From Sphingobacterium sp. ML3W (GTDB lineage: Bacteria > Bacteroidota > Bacteroidia > Sphingobacteriales > Sphingobacteriaceae): a DNA stretch of 64,000 nucleotides. Both the position numbers and the translations under genes were made by a program. Below, one piece after another: positions 43,801 to 53,337 of the stretch (positions within the stretch are counted from its first letter, which is position 1; the number at the start of each line of letters is the position of its first letter). The stretch spans positions 372,001 to 436,000 of the forward strand of contig NZ_CP107036.1 of the NCBI RefSeq assembly GCF_029542085.1, written 5' to 3'. The notes under the pieces were generated by a model. That model ran no database searches. It was not told the origin of the DNA and saw nothing but the letters and a program-made list of their open reading frames with translations.

Positions 43801-43917
43801 TTCCCAGGTTTAGATCCAGAACGCGGTGTATCGTCCAGTGGTGGGGCGACCTCAGGACGTTATGTAACCCATCCTCAAAATAAAGTTTTTGCATTTGGTG
43901 CAAATATCACCTTCTAA
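40828..43917 (+). CDS. SusC-like TonB-dependent transporter (fucose/uronate locus)
   Basis: A 1029-residue transporter with a signal peptide ending at VFAQ (about 29). The CarboxypepD_reg-like domain starts at LKISGKVTSPAGEPLAGV, followed by MDEVVVVGYGTQKKSNLTG, the plug (ending VILVTTKQGKSG) and a barrel ending KVFAFGANITF. It is the first gene of a run of seven or eight plus-strand genes that includes fucosidases, a lyase and an unsaturated glucuronyl hydrolase, and it should import oligosaccharides from that polymer. The SusD partner starts 11 bp after its stop. Confidence 0.93.
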   Translation: MITPITKTVGKGLLFFSLMSMAAPNVFAQSQLKISGKVTSPAGEPLAGVTVQIKGAKNGTVTDVSGNYQILAKDIDVLIFSLVGREKTEIAVDKKDHINLVLQESSSLMDEVVVVGYGTQKKSNLTGAVAAVDGKVLNKRIATNPTQLLQGRMPGLRVTQGSGEAGNENVNLQVRGLGSYGASSAPLVIVDGIPGSLENLNPQAIENITVLKDAASAAIYGARAANGVILVTTKQGKSGKAQLSYDYNVGITKASALPDLVYNSVDYMTLYNQAAKNSGITNANSLFSQEMIDAYKNATDKTLYPDFNWLDAVFKTVPVQTHNLSLSGGANGTNYNVILGYVDQPDIMIGTSFKKYNLQLNLNSKINDRISFGSSITLNYGDRKYPRNGAEDQFLSTISQSPLYGPVLPDGSGRYTSRAYPFQSPNKNPVAVAENAFTRLNNYFMQGNIFVNVKLLEGLEWKTSGGLTYGFTKNYTNKPVINQYMWQATPDALPARQLDVGGQGLEVTDDNNVYPVGYTQLTYDKSFGDHNLKVLAGTQAEYNKTQKLFGSRLQFPNKDLLELDGGGAGQQSNSGITNEWSLRSYYGRLNYDYKGKYLLEGNARYDASSRFPENRKWAFFPSVSAGWKISDEAFFGERLKETVNEVKLRASIGTLGNQNIGNYPYQTVYSSAFAYPFEETLQQGARQVAMANERIKWESTKVLDFGIDLGFWNNKLTASFDWYNKVTSDILSSSTAFPSYIGLTAPTVNYGTLRNRGIELGLQYREKIGEVSLTLNGNIQANRNKVMKYGAERISGNTIVREGLPYGSFYLLESVGIFRSKEEIASSPKQQVPAQPGYLKFADVDGDNKVDNNDRVVVPGAFPDFDYSFNATAVWKNFDFTAFFFGSQGQKIFVSEWGIVPFRQGGTFTREWMDAWTPENPNASLPIVGLDNSPAANNVRTASTFFLKDGSFLRLKNIQIGYSIPQNTLSKAGISGLRVYFAADNLVTFSKFPGLDPERGVSSSGGATSGRYVTHPQNKVFAFGANITF

Positions 43918-43928
43918 CTGATGAGATC

Positions 43929-45497
43929 ATGAAAATTAAACTAAAAAAAACATATCTATATTTTTGTTTGGCGGCTACCACAGCGCTGGGCAGCTGTGCA
44001 AAAGATTTCTTAGATAAAAACCCAACTGATAAAATACCTGAATCAACTTTTTGGAAAACCCAGGCGGATGCAGACCTTGCACTATCGGGCGTATATGAAT
44101 TCTTATGTAGGGGATATAACTCTACATCTTCTTCCAATGCCCGGGGGGGCTGGGGTGGGGCCAGCATGTTCTGGGATGGCTTGTCCGATGATGCATTCAT
44201 ATCCAGCACATCCAATAATTTTAATACAATTTCTAGAGGTGGATTGACCTCAACGACAGGCGGTATGCAAGCGGAAGGTTATGAGATCTCCTATCAAGCA
44301 ATCGCAGCCTGTAATAAATTGATTGCCAATATAGACCGTATCACCAGCATGAGCCAGCAGGATCGGGATCGCTATAAAGCCGAAACCCGTTTCATTCGCG
44401 CGCATTATTATTTTTTACTGACCAATCTCTACGGTGATGTGCCACTGACACTTGAGCCCCTGGGTTTGGATGATGCCAGCGCTAGACTGGGAAGGACTGA
44501 AAAGAGCAAAGTTTTAGAAGCTGTTTTAGCAGATCTTGATTATGCCATTGAAAAGTTGCCAAATACCGCGTATAAAGGACATGCTGTCAGAGGTGCTGCA
44601 CTCGGTTATAAAGCAAAAGTATTATTGACAAATAAAAAATGGGCTGAAGCTGCTGAAGTAGCAAAGATGGTGATGGATGAAAACAAATTTTCGATCTATC
44701 AAGGCGGCTATCGGGATTTATTTAGAAAACCTGGTCAAAATAGTAATCCTGAAATTATGTTTTCAGCGCGTTTTTTACCACCTAATATGTATAGCCCCGC
44801 AGATATGATGTACTCCTATTTAATGACGGTACAACCGCTGGGGTATCTGGTTGATTCTTATTATTGTATTGATGGCAAAGATATTAGTACTTCTGCCAAA
44901 TATGACGCGAAAAATCCTTATGAAAATCGTGATCCCCGATTGAAGGCAACTATTATCTATCAGGGGGTATGGCGTGGAACGACAGCTTCCTCTGCCTTCG
45001 ATCCTGTCGCGGCGGATGTTAAGGGGGGCTTCTTGCCCAGGAAATATATCAATGAAGCCAAATGGCCAACCAGCTACGCTACACAAAGTGATCAAGATTG
45101 GGTATTTCTTCGTTACGCGGATATTCTGCTGATGTATGCAGAAGCAAAAAACGAAAGTGCTGGACCTGAGCAAACAGCCGTCGATGCATTGAATCAGGTA
45201 CGATCCCGTGCAGATGTGAAAATGCCTTTGCTGCAATTTAGTTCCGGATTGACAAAAGAAGAATTTCGCACTATTATCCGTCACGAGCGACGTGTTGAAT
45301 TGGCGCTGGAAGGACAGCGTTACTTTGATCTAAAGCGGTGGGGACTTATAAAACAAGTCATGGATAAAACCAAAGATCCCGATGGTGCAATGCGCTTATT
45401 TGCTGAGCGGGATACCTTATGGCCTGTACCACAGTCCGAAGTAGATATTGCTAAAAGTTTGGGAAATGATAAATTTACGCAGACAAAAGGTTTCTAA
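43929..45497 (+). CDS. SusD-like lipoprotein (fucose/uronate locus)
   Basis: A 522-residue SusD/RagB protein with lipobox ALGSC (Cys about 22) followed by AKDFLDKNPTDKIPESTFW. The core has TRFIRAHYYFLLTNLYGDVPL and the C-terminal region VFLRYADILLMYAEAKNE and RHERRVELALEGQRYFDLKRWG. It covers the SusC barrel encoded directly upstream and binds the target glycan at the surface. The downstream fucosidase starts 18 bp after its stop, so the two are likely cotranscribed. Confidence 0.92.
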   Translation: MKIKLKKTYLYFCLAATTALGSCAKDFLDKNPTDKIPESTFWKTQADADLALSGVYEFLCRGYNSTSSSNARGGWGGASMFWDGLSDDAFISSTSNNFNTISRGGLTSTTGGMQAEGYEISYQAIAACNKLIANIDRITSMSQQDRDRYKAETRFIRAHYYFLLTNLYGDVPLTLEPLGLDDASARLGRTEKSKVLEAVLADLDYAIEKLPNTAYKGHAVRGAALGYKAKVLLTNKKWAEAAEVAKMVMDENKFSIYQGGYRDLFRKPGQNSNPEIMFSARFLPPNMYSPADMMYSYLMTVQPLGYLVDSYYCIDGKDISTSAKYDAKNPYENRDPRLKATIIYQGVWRGTTASSAFDPVAADVKGGFLPRKYINEAKWPTSYATQSDQDWVFLRYADILLMYAEAKNESAGPEQTAVDALNQVRSRADVKMPLLQFSSGLTKEEFRTIIRHERRVELALEGQRYFDLKRWGLIKQVMDKTKDPDGAMRLFAERDTLWPVPQSEVDIAKSLGNDKFTQTKGF

Positions 45498-45515
45498 AAT
45501 ATAACCATTATAGGC

Positions 45516-46970
45516 ATGAAAACTAAACTCAAGATGTACAAAATACTATTCCTGATACTCTTGGTCTCAGGAATATCCAGTGGCGCTTCAATAGCGCAGG
45601 AAAATAAACTACCTGATAGTCTACGGATGAAATGGTGGGAGGAAGCCAGATTTGGGATGTTTATCCATTGGGGCGTATATGCACAATTTGGCGGTGTCTA
45701 TCGTGGTCATGAACAGGCTCGGGGTGGAGCGGAATGGATTATGAACCGTTCAAAAATCCCTGTTGACGAATATCAGGCAATGGCAGGCCAATTTAATCCT
45801 GTACAATATAATCCCGACGAATGGGTGCGGATGGCGAAAGATGCTGGCATGAAATACCTCATTATTACGGCCAAACATCACGACGGTTTCGCATTGTTCG
45901 AAACCAAAACCAGCAAATGGAATATGGTTGATGCGACTCCTTATGGTAAAGATCTGTTAAAGCCTTTGGCTGCAGCGTGTAAAAAGTACGGCGTCAAATT
46001 AGGTTTCTATTATTCGCAAGCACAAGATTGGAATAACCCTGGAGGTTCAGCTGCTCGAAAGGTAATGCGGGAAGGCTGGCCCAATCCTGACTCAGCCAAA
46101 ATAGATGCCTATACCTTAGCACATAAAGGCCATTGGGACCCAAAGCAAGAAACTGCGAGTTTTGACGACTATATCAAAAATGTATCTGTACCACAGGTGA
46201 AAGAACTTTTGAGTAATTATGGTGATATTTCCGTCTTGTGGTGGGATACACCAACAAATATGACCGATGAAGCGGCAAGCATGTTACAGGAACAACTGCG
46301 CCTGCAACCCAATATTATTACCAATGATCGCTTGAAAAGACCAAATTTTCCGGGTGATACAAAGACGCCAGAACAGAAAATCCCAGATTGGAGCGAGTTG
46401 GAAGGAAAGCATTGGGAAACCTGTATGACCATGAATGGAACCTGGGGGTTTCGTACGTCTGATCAGAAATGGAAGTCGGCAGAAACATTGATCCGTAATT
46501 TGGTTGATATCGCATCAAAAGGGGGGAATTATTTGCTCAATGTCGGCCCGAAACCAGATGGAAGCTTTCCGCAGGAAAGCATAGATAGGTTGGCGACGAT
46601 AGGCAAGTGGATGAAAATAAACAGTGAAGCAATTTACGCAACCAAAAGCAGTCCGCTGCAACCCTTTGAGTGGGGAAGATGCACAATGAAGGAACAGGGC
46701 GACAAGACCCTGCTTTACCTGACCATATTTGATTGGCCTCAAGATGGAACGATCGTTCTTCCAATAAAAAATAAAGTTTTAAAAGCCAGTTTTTTAGCGA
46801 ATGGTAAAACGCTTAAAGTGAAATCGCAGTCTGATGCGATCAAAATTGGAGTTCCCAAACAGGCAATTGATCCTGTCGCAACTGTGATCAAAATTGAGTT
46901 GGCTGGAAAACTAGAAAGAGAGAAGACAGCCACAGCAAAGAAAATGAAAACCGGAGCCTTGGATGAATAA
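45516..46970 (+). CDS. GH29 alpha-L-fucosidase, exported
   Basis: A 484-residue enzyme with a signal peptide ending at SIAQ (about 28). The GH29 barrel shows KWWEEARFGMFIHWGVYA, YLIITAKHHDGFALF (His121-His122) and the nucleophile Asp244 in VLWWDTPTN. It hydrolyses terminal alpha-L-fucose with retention of configuration, in the periplasm. It is the first enzyme gene after SusCD in a locus that also encodes a GH95 fucosidase, so fucose side chains are probably a prominent feature of the substrate. A C-terminal beta-sandwich (about 370-470) follows the barrel. Confidence 0.92.
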   Translation: MKTKLKMYKILFLILLVSGISSGASIAQENKLPDSLRMKWWEEARFGMFIHWGVYAQFGGVYRGHEQARGGAEWIMNRSKIPVDEYQAMAGQFNPVQYNPDEWVRMAKDAGMKYLIITAKHHDGFALFETKTSKWNMVDATPYGKDLLKPLAAACKKYGVKLGFYYSQAQDWNNPGGSAARKVMREGWPNPDSAKIDAYTLAHKGHWDPKQETASFDDYIKNVSVPQVKELLSNYGDISVLWWDTPTNMTDEAASMLQEQLRLQPNIITNDRLKRPNFPGDTKTPEQKIPDWSELEGKHWETCMTMNGTWGFRTSDQKWKSAETLIRNLVDIASKGGNYLLNVGPKPDGSFPQESIDRLATIGKWMKINSEAIYATKSSPLQPFEWGRCTMKEQGDKTLLYLTIFDWPQDGTIVLPIKNKVLKASFLANGKTLKVKSQSDAIKIGVPKQAIDPVATVIKIELAGKLEREKTATAKKMKTGALDE

Positions 46971-47007
46971 TCTGAATCCAAAGATTAAGAAAAGAGAACC
47001 ATATTTA

Positions 47008-49482
47008 ATGATAAAGGAAAATAAGTTTTATAAAATACTTGCATTGTTATTGGGATTTGGAGCTTTACAGCTCCAGGCTCAGGAATCAAAGCGAATCGAC
47101 CGGGAATGGGACTTTCTGAAGAGCGATCTTGGGGGCATTTGGGAAGCTGTACGGCCGGTCGGGGCGGGCAACCCAGAATCCGTTCCACTATGGCAAACAG
47201 TTAGTTTGCCGCATTGTTACAATGCCTTAGATGCTGTTGATCCAGCTGTCAATTATTATCAGGGCCCAGGTTGGTATAGAAAGACATTAACCATTGAAAA
47301 TCCGTATCCAAATGGTCGTACATTGTTTCATTTTGAAGGTGCAGGACAAAAGTCTACGGTTTATATCCATACGCAAAAGGTTGGGGAACATGTCGGCGGC
47401 TATGACGAATGGACAGTGGATATTACTGAGGCTGTCGAACAGTTTAAAAAAAACGAAGCCTATAAAACACAGTTTAAAGGGAAGATACCGGTTTCAATTC
47501 GGGTAGATAACTCGCGTGACCTCGAAATGATTCCCTCAGACCTATCCGATTTTAACCTATATGGTGGTATCTATCGCCATCTGAATTTAAAATATGTACC
47601 ACAGACGGCCTTAGAAAAAGTCTTTGTTAGCCCTACAGTGGATGCAGATGGAAAACAGGGGATATTGCAAATCCGTGGTCGCCTATTAACACCATCCAAC
47701 AGCTCAAATTTTGATGTCGAAACACAGCTTTATGATCCTTCAGGTAAATTGCTACTGAGTCAAACACCGGTTGTTCGTTCGGTGGAAGGATCTCTTGACT
47801 TTGGAAAATTAACGGTTAAAAAACCTGAATTGTGGAGCCCAGATCATCCCGCTTTGTATCGTTTGGTAACCATCGTCAAAAGCAATGGACAGACATTTAA
47901 AGAAGAGAGCCTTTTTGGTTTCCGGCATGTAGAATTTAAAGATAATGGCCCCTTTTTATTAAACGGGAAAAGACTTTTGCTTCGGGGCACGCATCGTCAT
48001 GAAGATCATGCTGCTGTAGGAGCGGCAATGACAGATGCACAGATTTTACAGGAAATGACGATGATGAAAGAGATGGGCGTCAATTTCATTCGGTTGGGGC
48101 ATTATCAACAGAGCCGCCGGGTGCTCGAAGCCTGTGATAGTCTTGGTATTTTGGTTTGGGAGGAAATCCCTTGGTGCCGTGGTGGCTTGGGCGGTGAAAT
48201 CTATCAGCAACAAGGGAAACGGATGTTGACAAATATGATTGAGCAGCACTATAATCACCCTTCGATCATTATTTGGGGGCTCGGTAATGAAAATGATTGG
48301 CCCGGCGATTTCCCCGAATTCGACAAAGAGAAAATCAGGACATTTATGCGTGAATTACATTTACTTTCCCACCAATTGGATCCCAGTCGAAAAACAGCCA
48401 TACGACGTTGTGACTTTTGTAAAGATATTGTTGATGTGTATTCACCCTCTATCTGGGCTGGTTGGTATCGTGGAGTGTATACAGATTATAAAACGGCCTC
48501 GGCAGAGGAAATGAAAAAGGTCAAACATTTTCTTCATGTGGAATGGGGCGGAGATAGCCATGCTCGCCGCCATGCAGAGGATCCGGATCGGGCACTAGCC
48601 AAAATAGAAGGTGATGGTGCCACCGATGAACGGGCCGGCGATGCATCCCTCGTGGGGGGGGCTGCAAGAGTTTCCAAGGATGGGGACTGGAGTGAAAGCT
48701 ATATCTGTAATTTGATCGATTGGCACCTCAAGGAGCAGGAAACCATGCCTTGGCTTACGGGGACCGCATATTGGCCCTTTAAAGATTTTTCGACACCTGT
48801 TCGGCCAGATAATCCGGTTCCCTATGTCAACCAGAAGGGTGTTGTCGAACGCGATTTTACGAAGAAGGAATCCTATTACGTATTTCAATCGTATTGGACT
48901 TCAAAACCCATGCTTCATATCTACGGACACTCTTGGCCTGTTCGTTGGGGCGGGGCGGATGAGGCAAAGATGATCAAAGTATATTCCAATGCAAAGGCGG
49001 TCGAACTATTTGTCAATGGCGAAAGTCAGGGGCTAAAGAAAAGAAATAGCCAAGATTTCCCCGCTGCTGGATTGCGTTGGATGGTGAAGTTACGTGAGGG
49101 AAAAAATCAAATCAAAGCTGTTACCAAAAATGGGAAGGAGCTTATGACAGATCAGATTGAACAAGTGTATCAGACACAGCGTTGGGGCAAACCTGCGAAA
49201 TTACAGGTTGAAGAAATTGCACGGGAAGATGATATCATAACGGTGCAGGCCAAGGTATTGGATAAAGATGGTATTCTTTGTCTGGATGCCAAAAACTGGA
49301 TCTATTTTGATGCTACAGGAGATGGTGAGCTGATCATTGATCAGGGAACATCCATAGGGGCGAGAAAAGTACAGGCATACAATGGAAGAGCCTTGATACG
49401 GCTTCGCTTATCTACAGGAAAAGCAGTTGTGTCCGGACGGATGGACGAATTAAAAAGTACGTTGTTGACAATTGAAAAATAG
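47008..49482 (+). CDS. Glycoside hydrolase family 2, exported
   Basis: The ATG at 47008 gives 824 residues beginning with a signal peptide that ends at LQAQ. An ATG at 46963 overlaps the fucosidase stop and would add 15 charged residues before the signal, so it is less likely. GH2 features: sugar-binding jelly roll ([22 protein letters not shown]), immunoglobulin-like domain, and a TIM barrel with the acid/base Glu in WGLGNENDW and the nucleophile Glu in [11 protein letters not shown]2 includes beta-galactosidases, beta-glucuronidases and beta-mannosidases; the exact specificity is not readable here. C-terminal Ig-like segments are also present. It acts with the fucosidases and the uronate lyase of this locus. 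Confidence 0.88.
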   Translation: MIKENKFYKILALLLGFGALQLQAQESKRIDREWDFLKSDLGGIWEAVRPVGAGNPESVPLWQTVSLPHCYNALDAVDPAVNYYQGPGWYRKTLTIENPYPNGRTLFHFEGAGQKSTVYIHTQKVGEHVGGYDEWTVDITEAVEQFKKNEAYKTQFKGKIPVSIRVDNSRDLEMIPSDLSDFNLYGGIYRHLNLKYVPQTALEKVFVSPTVDADGKQGILQIRGRLLTPSNSSNFDVETQLYDPSGKLLLSQTPVVRSVEGSLDFGKLTVKKPELWSPDHPALYRLVTIVKSNGQTFKEESLFGFRHVEFKDNGPFLLNGKRLLLRGTHRHEDHAAVGAAMTDAQILQEMTMMKEMGVNFIRLGHYQQSRRVLEACDSLGILVWEEIPWCRGGLGGEIYQQQGKRMLTNMIEQHYNHPSIIIWGLGNENDWPGDFPEFDKEKIRTFMRELHLLSHQLDPSRKTAIRRCDFCKDIVDVYSPSIWAGWYRGVYTDYKTASAEEMKKVKHFLHVEWGGDSHARRHAEDPDRALAKIEGDGATDERAGDASLVGGAARVSKDGDWSESYICNLIDWHLKEQETMPWLTGTAYWPFKDFSTPVRPDNPVPYVNQKGVVERDFTKKESYYVFQSYWTSKPMLHIYGHSWPVRWGGADEAKMIKVYSNAKAVELFVNGESQGLKKRNSQDFPAAGLRWMVKLREGKNQIKAVTKNGKELMTDQIEQVYQTQRWGKPAKLQVEEIAREDDIITVQAKVLDKDGILCLDAKNWIYFDATGDGELIIDQGTSIGARKVQAYNGRALIRLRLSTGKAVVSGRMDELKSTLLTIEK

Positions 49483-49486
49483 GGAG

Positions 49487-52057
49487 ATGATAAAATTAAG
49501 CACTAATTTGAGCTTTTTTCTTTTGCTCGGGATAATGACCACTGCTACCTGTGGTCATGCACAACATAAACAAAAGAAGCGCCAACTATGGTACGATAAA
49601 CCTGCTGCATATTGGGAGGAGGCACTACCATTGGGTAACGGTACGACAGGAGCAATGGTTTTTGGCGGGGTGAACAGGGATCGTTTTCAGATTAATGATA
49701 ATACCCTGTGGTCGGGCGAACCTGAGGCTGGAAACAACCCCAATGGTCCGCAAATTTTACCATCAGTACGTGAAGCTATTTTAGCTGGGAAATATGAAGA
49801 GGCTGCTGTTCTCTGGAAGAAAATGCAAGGCCCTTATTCAGCACGTTATTTACCCATGGGTGACCTATGGCTGGATTTTCATCAAGAGGAGAAAGAGGTG
49901 AAAGCTTACCGGCGGGATTTGGATTTGGAAGGGGCGGTGAGTACCGTAAGTTATACGTATAAAGGTGTTCAATATCAAAGAGAAAGCTTTGTCAGCTACC
50001 CCGACAAAGCTTTGGTCATTCGCTTAAAAGCAAATAAAGCTAAATCGATCACTTTGGATCTGTCCATGACCAGCAAACTGAAAAGTACCGTTTCGGCACT
50101 CGGCAATGATGTACTAAGCCTTTTGGGTAAAGCTCCCAGTTTTGTGGCCAATCGGGATTACGAACCTAAACAGGTGGTTTACGATAGCATTGAGGGAAAG
50201 GGGATGACTTTCGAAATGCGTGTTAAAGTACAGGCAAAAGGAGGGAAGGTACAGCAAGAAAAGGACAAACTTCGTATCATTGGTGCTGATGAGGTGCTAT
50301 TGTTACTGACAGAAGCGACCAGCTTTAATGGTTTCGAGAAATCGCCGAGCCAAGCTGGAAAAGATGTAAAAGCGACAGTTAGCAGTTTAATGAAACAGGT
50401 CGCGGTAAAAAACTTTACAACACTGCTTGCTGATCATCAGAAGGATTATAGATCGCTGTTTAACAGGGTAGATTTTGAACTGGCTGGAATTTCAACACAT
50501 GTAAATTTGCCGACCGACCAGCGGATTATGCAATTTTCAAAAGGTCCTACAGATCTGGATTTACTGACTTTGTATTATCATTTTGGACGTTACCTGCTGA
50601 TCGCAAGCTCGAGACAAGGTGGAAGACCCGCCAATTTACAGGGGATTTGGAATGATCATGTACAGCCGCCTTGGGGAAGTAATTACACCACGAATATCAA
50701 TACCGAAATGAATTATTGGCTGGCAGAAAATACCAATTTGTCCGAATGCCATCAGCCCCTATTTGATTTTATGGAGGAACTGGCGATCAATGGAGCTCAA
50801 ACTGCAGCTGTAAATTACAATATTAAAGAGGGGTGGGTAGTTCACCATAATTCGGATTTATGGGCCAAGACCTCTCCTCCGGGAGGGTATGACTGGGATC
50901 CTAAAGGTATGCCACGATGGTCTGCATGGCCAATGGCCGCTGCATGGTTCAGCACACATCTGTGGGAGCATTATCGTTTTACAGGAGATAAATCTTTTCT
51001 CCAAAATAAAGCCTATCCACTGATGAAGGGGGCGGCTCAGTTTATGTTGCATTGGCTGATCGCTGATCCTGAAAATAAATATTTGATAACAAACCCTTCT
51101 ACATCACCTGAAAATACAATTAAAATAGCAGGAAAGGAATATCAATTGACCATGGCATCCACGATGGATATGGCCATTATCCGCGAGTTATTTACTGCGG
51201 TTATTCGCTCTTGCGATGTACTGCAGATCGACCCTGAGTTTAAATCGACATTAGAACAGGCGAGTGCAAAATTATATCCTTATCAGGTTGGACAGTATGG
51301 TCAACTGCAAGAATGGTTTAAAGATTGGGATGATCCCAAAGATCAGCATAGACATATTTCGCATCTTTTTGGACTCTATCCTGGTAACCAGATTAGCGTT
51401 ACAGAAAATAGTGAATTGGCCGCTGCGGCAAAAAAATCACTGCTTTTGCGTGGTGATGTGAGTACAGGTTGGTCGATGGCTTGGAAAACAAATTGGTGGG
51501 CAAGATTACAGGATGGAAACCACGCGTATAAAATTCTTAAGGATGCACTGAACTTTATTGATCCCAAACTGGATCGCGCTCAGATGAGCGGTGGTGGTGC
51601 TTATCCGAACTTATTTGATGCACATCCTCCTTTTCAGATCGACGGCAATTTTGGCGCAACGGCAGGAATGACTGAAATGCTTTTGCAAAGTCACGATGGT
51701 GCTATTCATCTATTGCCAGCGCTGCCCGATGAGTGGTCGATAGGGCATATCAAGGGAATTAAGGCAAGGGGAAACTTTACAGTAGACATCGATTGGAAGG
51801 ATAATAAATTGCAACAGACACGCATCGTTTCCAATATAGGTGGAATATGCAAGTTGCGCACCTCTATGCCAGTGAAGGTAATTGGAACGAATGGGAATAA
51901 AGTCAATGGGGCTGAAAATGAATTGCTATACAAACCAGGTTCATTGAAATACCATATCCTTGACCGCGAAAAATTATCGCCTTTATCAATCAAAGAAACT
52001 TTTGAAATTGAATTTCAAACAGTCAAGGGCAAGGAGTACCGAATTATCCCGATATAG
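49487..52057 (+). CDS. GH95 alpha-L-fucosidase-like enzyme, exported
   Basis: From the ATG at 49487 the protein has 856 residues; the in-frame TTG at 49472 overlaps the GH2 stop and is not chosen. A signal peptide ends near GHAQ. The N-terminal domain has [19 protein letters not shown] and [13 protein letters not shown], and the alpha/alpha barrel has [38 protein letters not shown] and [19 protein letters not shown], all typical of GH95. The family inverts alpha-1,2-L-fucosides, and some members act on alpha-L-galactosides. It follows the GH2 gene by 4 bp and is evidently in the same operon. Confidence 0.9.
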   Translation: MIKLSTNLSFFLLLGIMTTATCGHAQHKQKKRQLWYDKPAAYWEEALPLGNGTTGAMVFGGVNRDRFQINDNTLWSGEPEAGNNPNGPQILPSVREAILAGKYEEAAVLWKKMQGPYSARYLPMGDLWLDFHQEEKEVKAYRRDLDLEGAVSTVSYTYKGVQYQRESFVSYPDKALVIRLKANKAKSITLDLSMTSKLKSTVSALGNDVLSLLGKAPSFVANRDYEPKQVVYDSIEGKGMTFEMRVKVQAKGGKVQQEKDKLRIIGADEVLLLLTEATSFNGFEKSPSQAGKDVKATVSSLMKQVAVKNFTTLLADHQKDYRSLFNRVDFELAGISTHVNLPTDQRIMQFSKGPTDLDLLTLYYHFGRYLLIASSRQGGRPANLQGIWNDHVQPPWGSNYTTNINTEMNYWLAENTNLSECHQPLFDFMEELAINGAQTAAVNYNIKEGWVVHHNSDLWAKTSPPGGYDWDPKGMPRWSAWPMAAAWFSTHLWEHYRFTGDKSFLQNKAYPLMKGAAQFMLHWLIADPENKYLITNPSTSPENTIKIAGKEYQLTMASTMDMAIIRELFTAVIRSCDVLQIDPEFKSTLEQASAKLYPYQVGQYGQLQEWFKDWDDPKDQHRHISHLFGLYPGNQISVTENSELAAAAKKSLLLRGDVSTGWSMAWKTNWWARLQDGNHAYKILKDALNFIDPKLDRAQMSGGGAYPNLFDAHPPFQIDGNFGATAGMTEMLLQSHDGAIHLLPALPDEWSIGHIKGIKARGNFTVDIDWKDNKLQQTRIVSNIGGICKLRTSMPVKVIGTNGNKVNGAENELLYKPGSLKYHILDREKLSPLSIKETFEIEFQTVKGKEYRIIPI

Positions 52058-52076
52058 CATATAAAAATCTAAGGAA

Positions 52077-53264
52077 ATGAATTTAAAATCAATCTTCAGA
52101 CTAGCCTGCACATTTATTGGGATTGTGCTGCTCCCCCTATTCGTTGAGGCGAATGAACCCAATGGATCTTTCAAGAGTAAAATCATGACGGTTTTGCGTC
52201 CTATTATAAAAAAGCAATCAAAATGGGCCATGAAGCAAAAGCCCTTGACCGTGACGGCTTACCCTGCAGTTCGAAGTAGCGGTGGTATTCATGACTTTTA
52301 CTCGGAAGGCGACTATTGGTGGCCAGATCCAATGGATGCTGGTGCCCCCTATGTCCAACGGGATGGTATGAGTAATCCAGCCAACTTTGTTGACCATCGA
52401 AAAGCCATGATCCGTTTTAGTCGAATTATCGGCGCCCTAGCTTCGGCCTACCGTTTGAATCCGGATAAAAAATATGTGCAGCAGGCGTTGGTTCATTTGA
52501 AAGCTTGGTTTGTCGACTCGGAGACGATGATGAATCCAAATCTGCTGTATGCCCAAGCAGTACAAGGACGATTTACAGGTCGCGGTATCGGCATTATTGA
52601 TACCATTCATTTAATGGAAGTGGCGCAGGGCGTCAAAGTGCTCGAAAATGATCCAAACTTTCCACAGTCAACCAAAGATGCTATACATCGTTGGTTTGCA
52701 ACATATCTGCGCTGGTTGACTGAGCACCAATATGGTAAAGACGAAATGAATGCAGCAAACAATCATGGCACCTGTTGGGTTATGCAGGTCGCATCCTTTG
52801 CCAGTCTAGTGCAGGATACAGCTTTGCTCAAGATGTGTGCTGAACGCTACCAGCAAATTTTATTACCCAGCCAGATGGAAAAAGATGGTAGCTTTCCCCG
52901 GGAGCTCCAACGGACCAAGCCTTTTGGATATTCCCTCTTTAATCTAGATGCCATGACCATGATTTGCCATATCCTGTCTACAACAAATGAACCGTTGTGG
53001 CAATATACGTTACCCGATGGACGTACAATCAAAAAAGGGGTGGATTTTATGATACCTTATATTAATGATAAGAACAAATGGCCTTATCAAAAAGACGTGA
53101 TGTACTGGGAGCAATGGCCTATTGCTCAACCTGCTCTTATCTTTGCTGCAACCGCTTACCAAGACGGCAGCTATTTGAAACTTTGGGTTGAGCTCGATCA
53201 TAATCCCAAAGAGGAAGAGGTCATTCGTAACTTGCCCATCCGTAATCCTTTAATATGGTTGTAA
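52077..53264 (+). CDS. Alginate-lyase-fold polysaccharide lyase (PL38-like), exported
   Basis: A 395-residue protein with a signal peptide ending near VEA (about 25). The alpha-helical toroid of the alginate_lyase (PF05426) group is suggested by FYSEGDYWWPDP, AVQGRFTGRGIGIIDT, MNAANNHGTCWVMQ with the Asn-His pair expected of the active site, and DGSFPRELQRTKPFGYSLFN with Arg and Tyr. The pattern resembles PL38 enzymes, some of which cleave beta-1,4-glucuronan. It would produce fragments with a 4,5-unsaturated uronic acid, exactly the substrate type of the GH88 domain encoded next. The family is inferred from memory, so the polymer cut is uncertain. Confidence 0.75.
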   Translation: MNLKSIFRLACTFIGIVLLPLFVEANEPNGSFKSKIMTVLRPIIKKQSKWAMKQKPLTVTAYPAVRSSGGIHDFYSEGDYWWPDPMDAGAPYVQRDGMSNPANFVDHRKAMIRFSRIIGALASAYRLNPDKKYVQQALVHLKAWFVDSETMMNPNLLYAQAVQGRFTGRGIGIIDTIHLMEVAQGVKVLENDPNFPQSTKDAIHRWFATYLRWLTEHQYGKDEMNAANNHGTCWVMQVASFASLVQDTALLKMCAERYQQILLPSQMEKDGSFPRELQRTKPFGYSLFNLDAMTMICHILSTTNEPLWQYTLPDGRTIKKGVDFMIPYINDKNKWPYQKDVMYWEQWPIAQPALIFAATAYQDGSYLKLWVELDHNPKEEEVIRNLPIRNPLIWL

Positions 53265-53337
53265 TGCTGGGATACCAATTTTATCCAGCTATAAATCTTA
53301 CCAATTAACCTTTTATTTAAACAAACCTAAATGTAAT

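Noticed and set aside
44820..45284. 154-codon minus-strand frame
   Set aside because: Fully antisense to a SusD gene; no recognisable domain.
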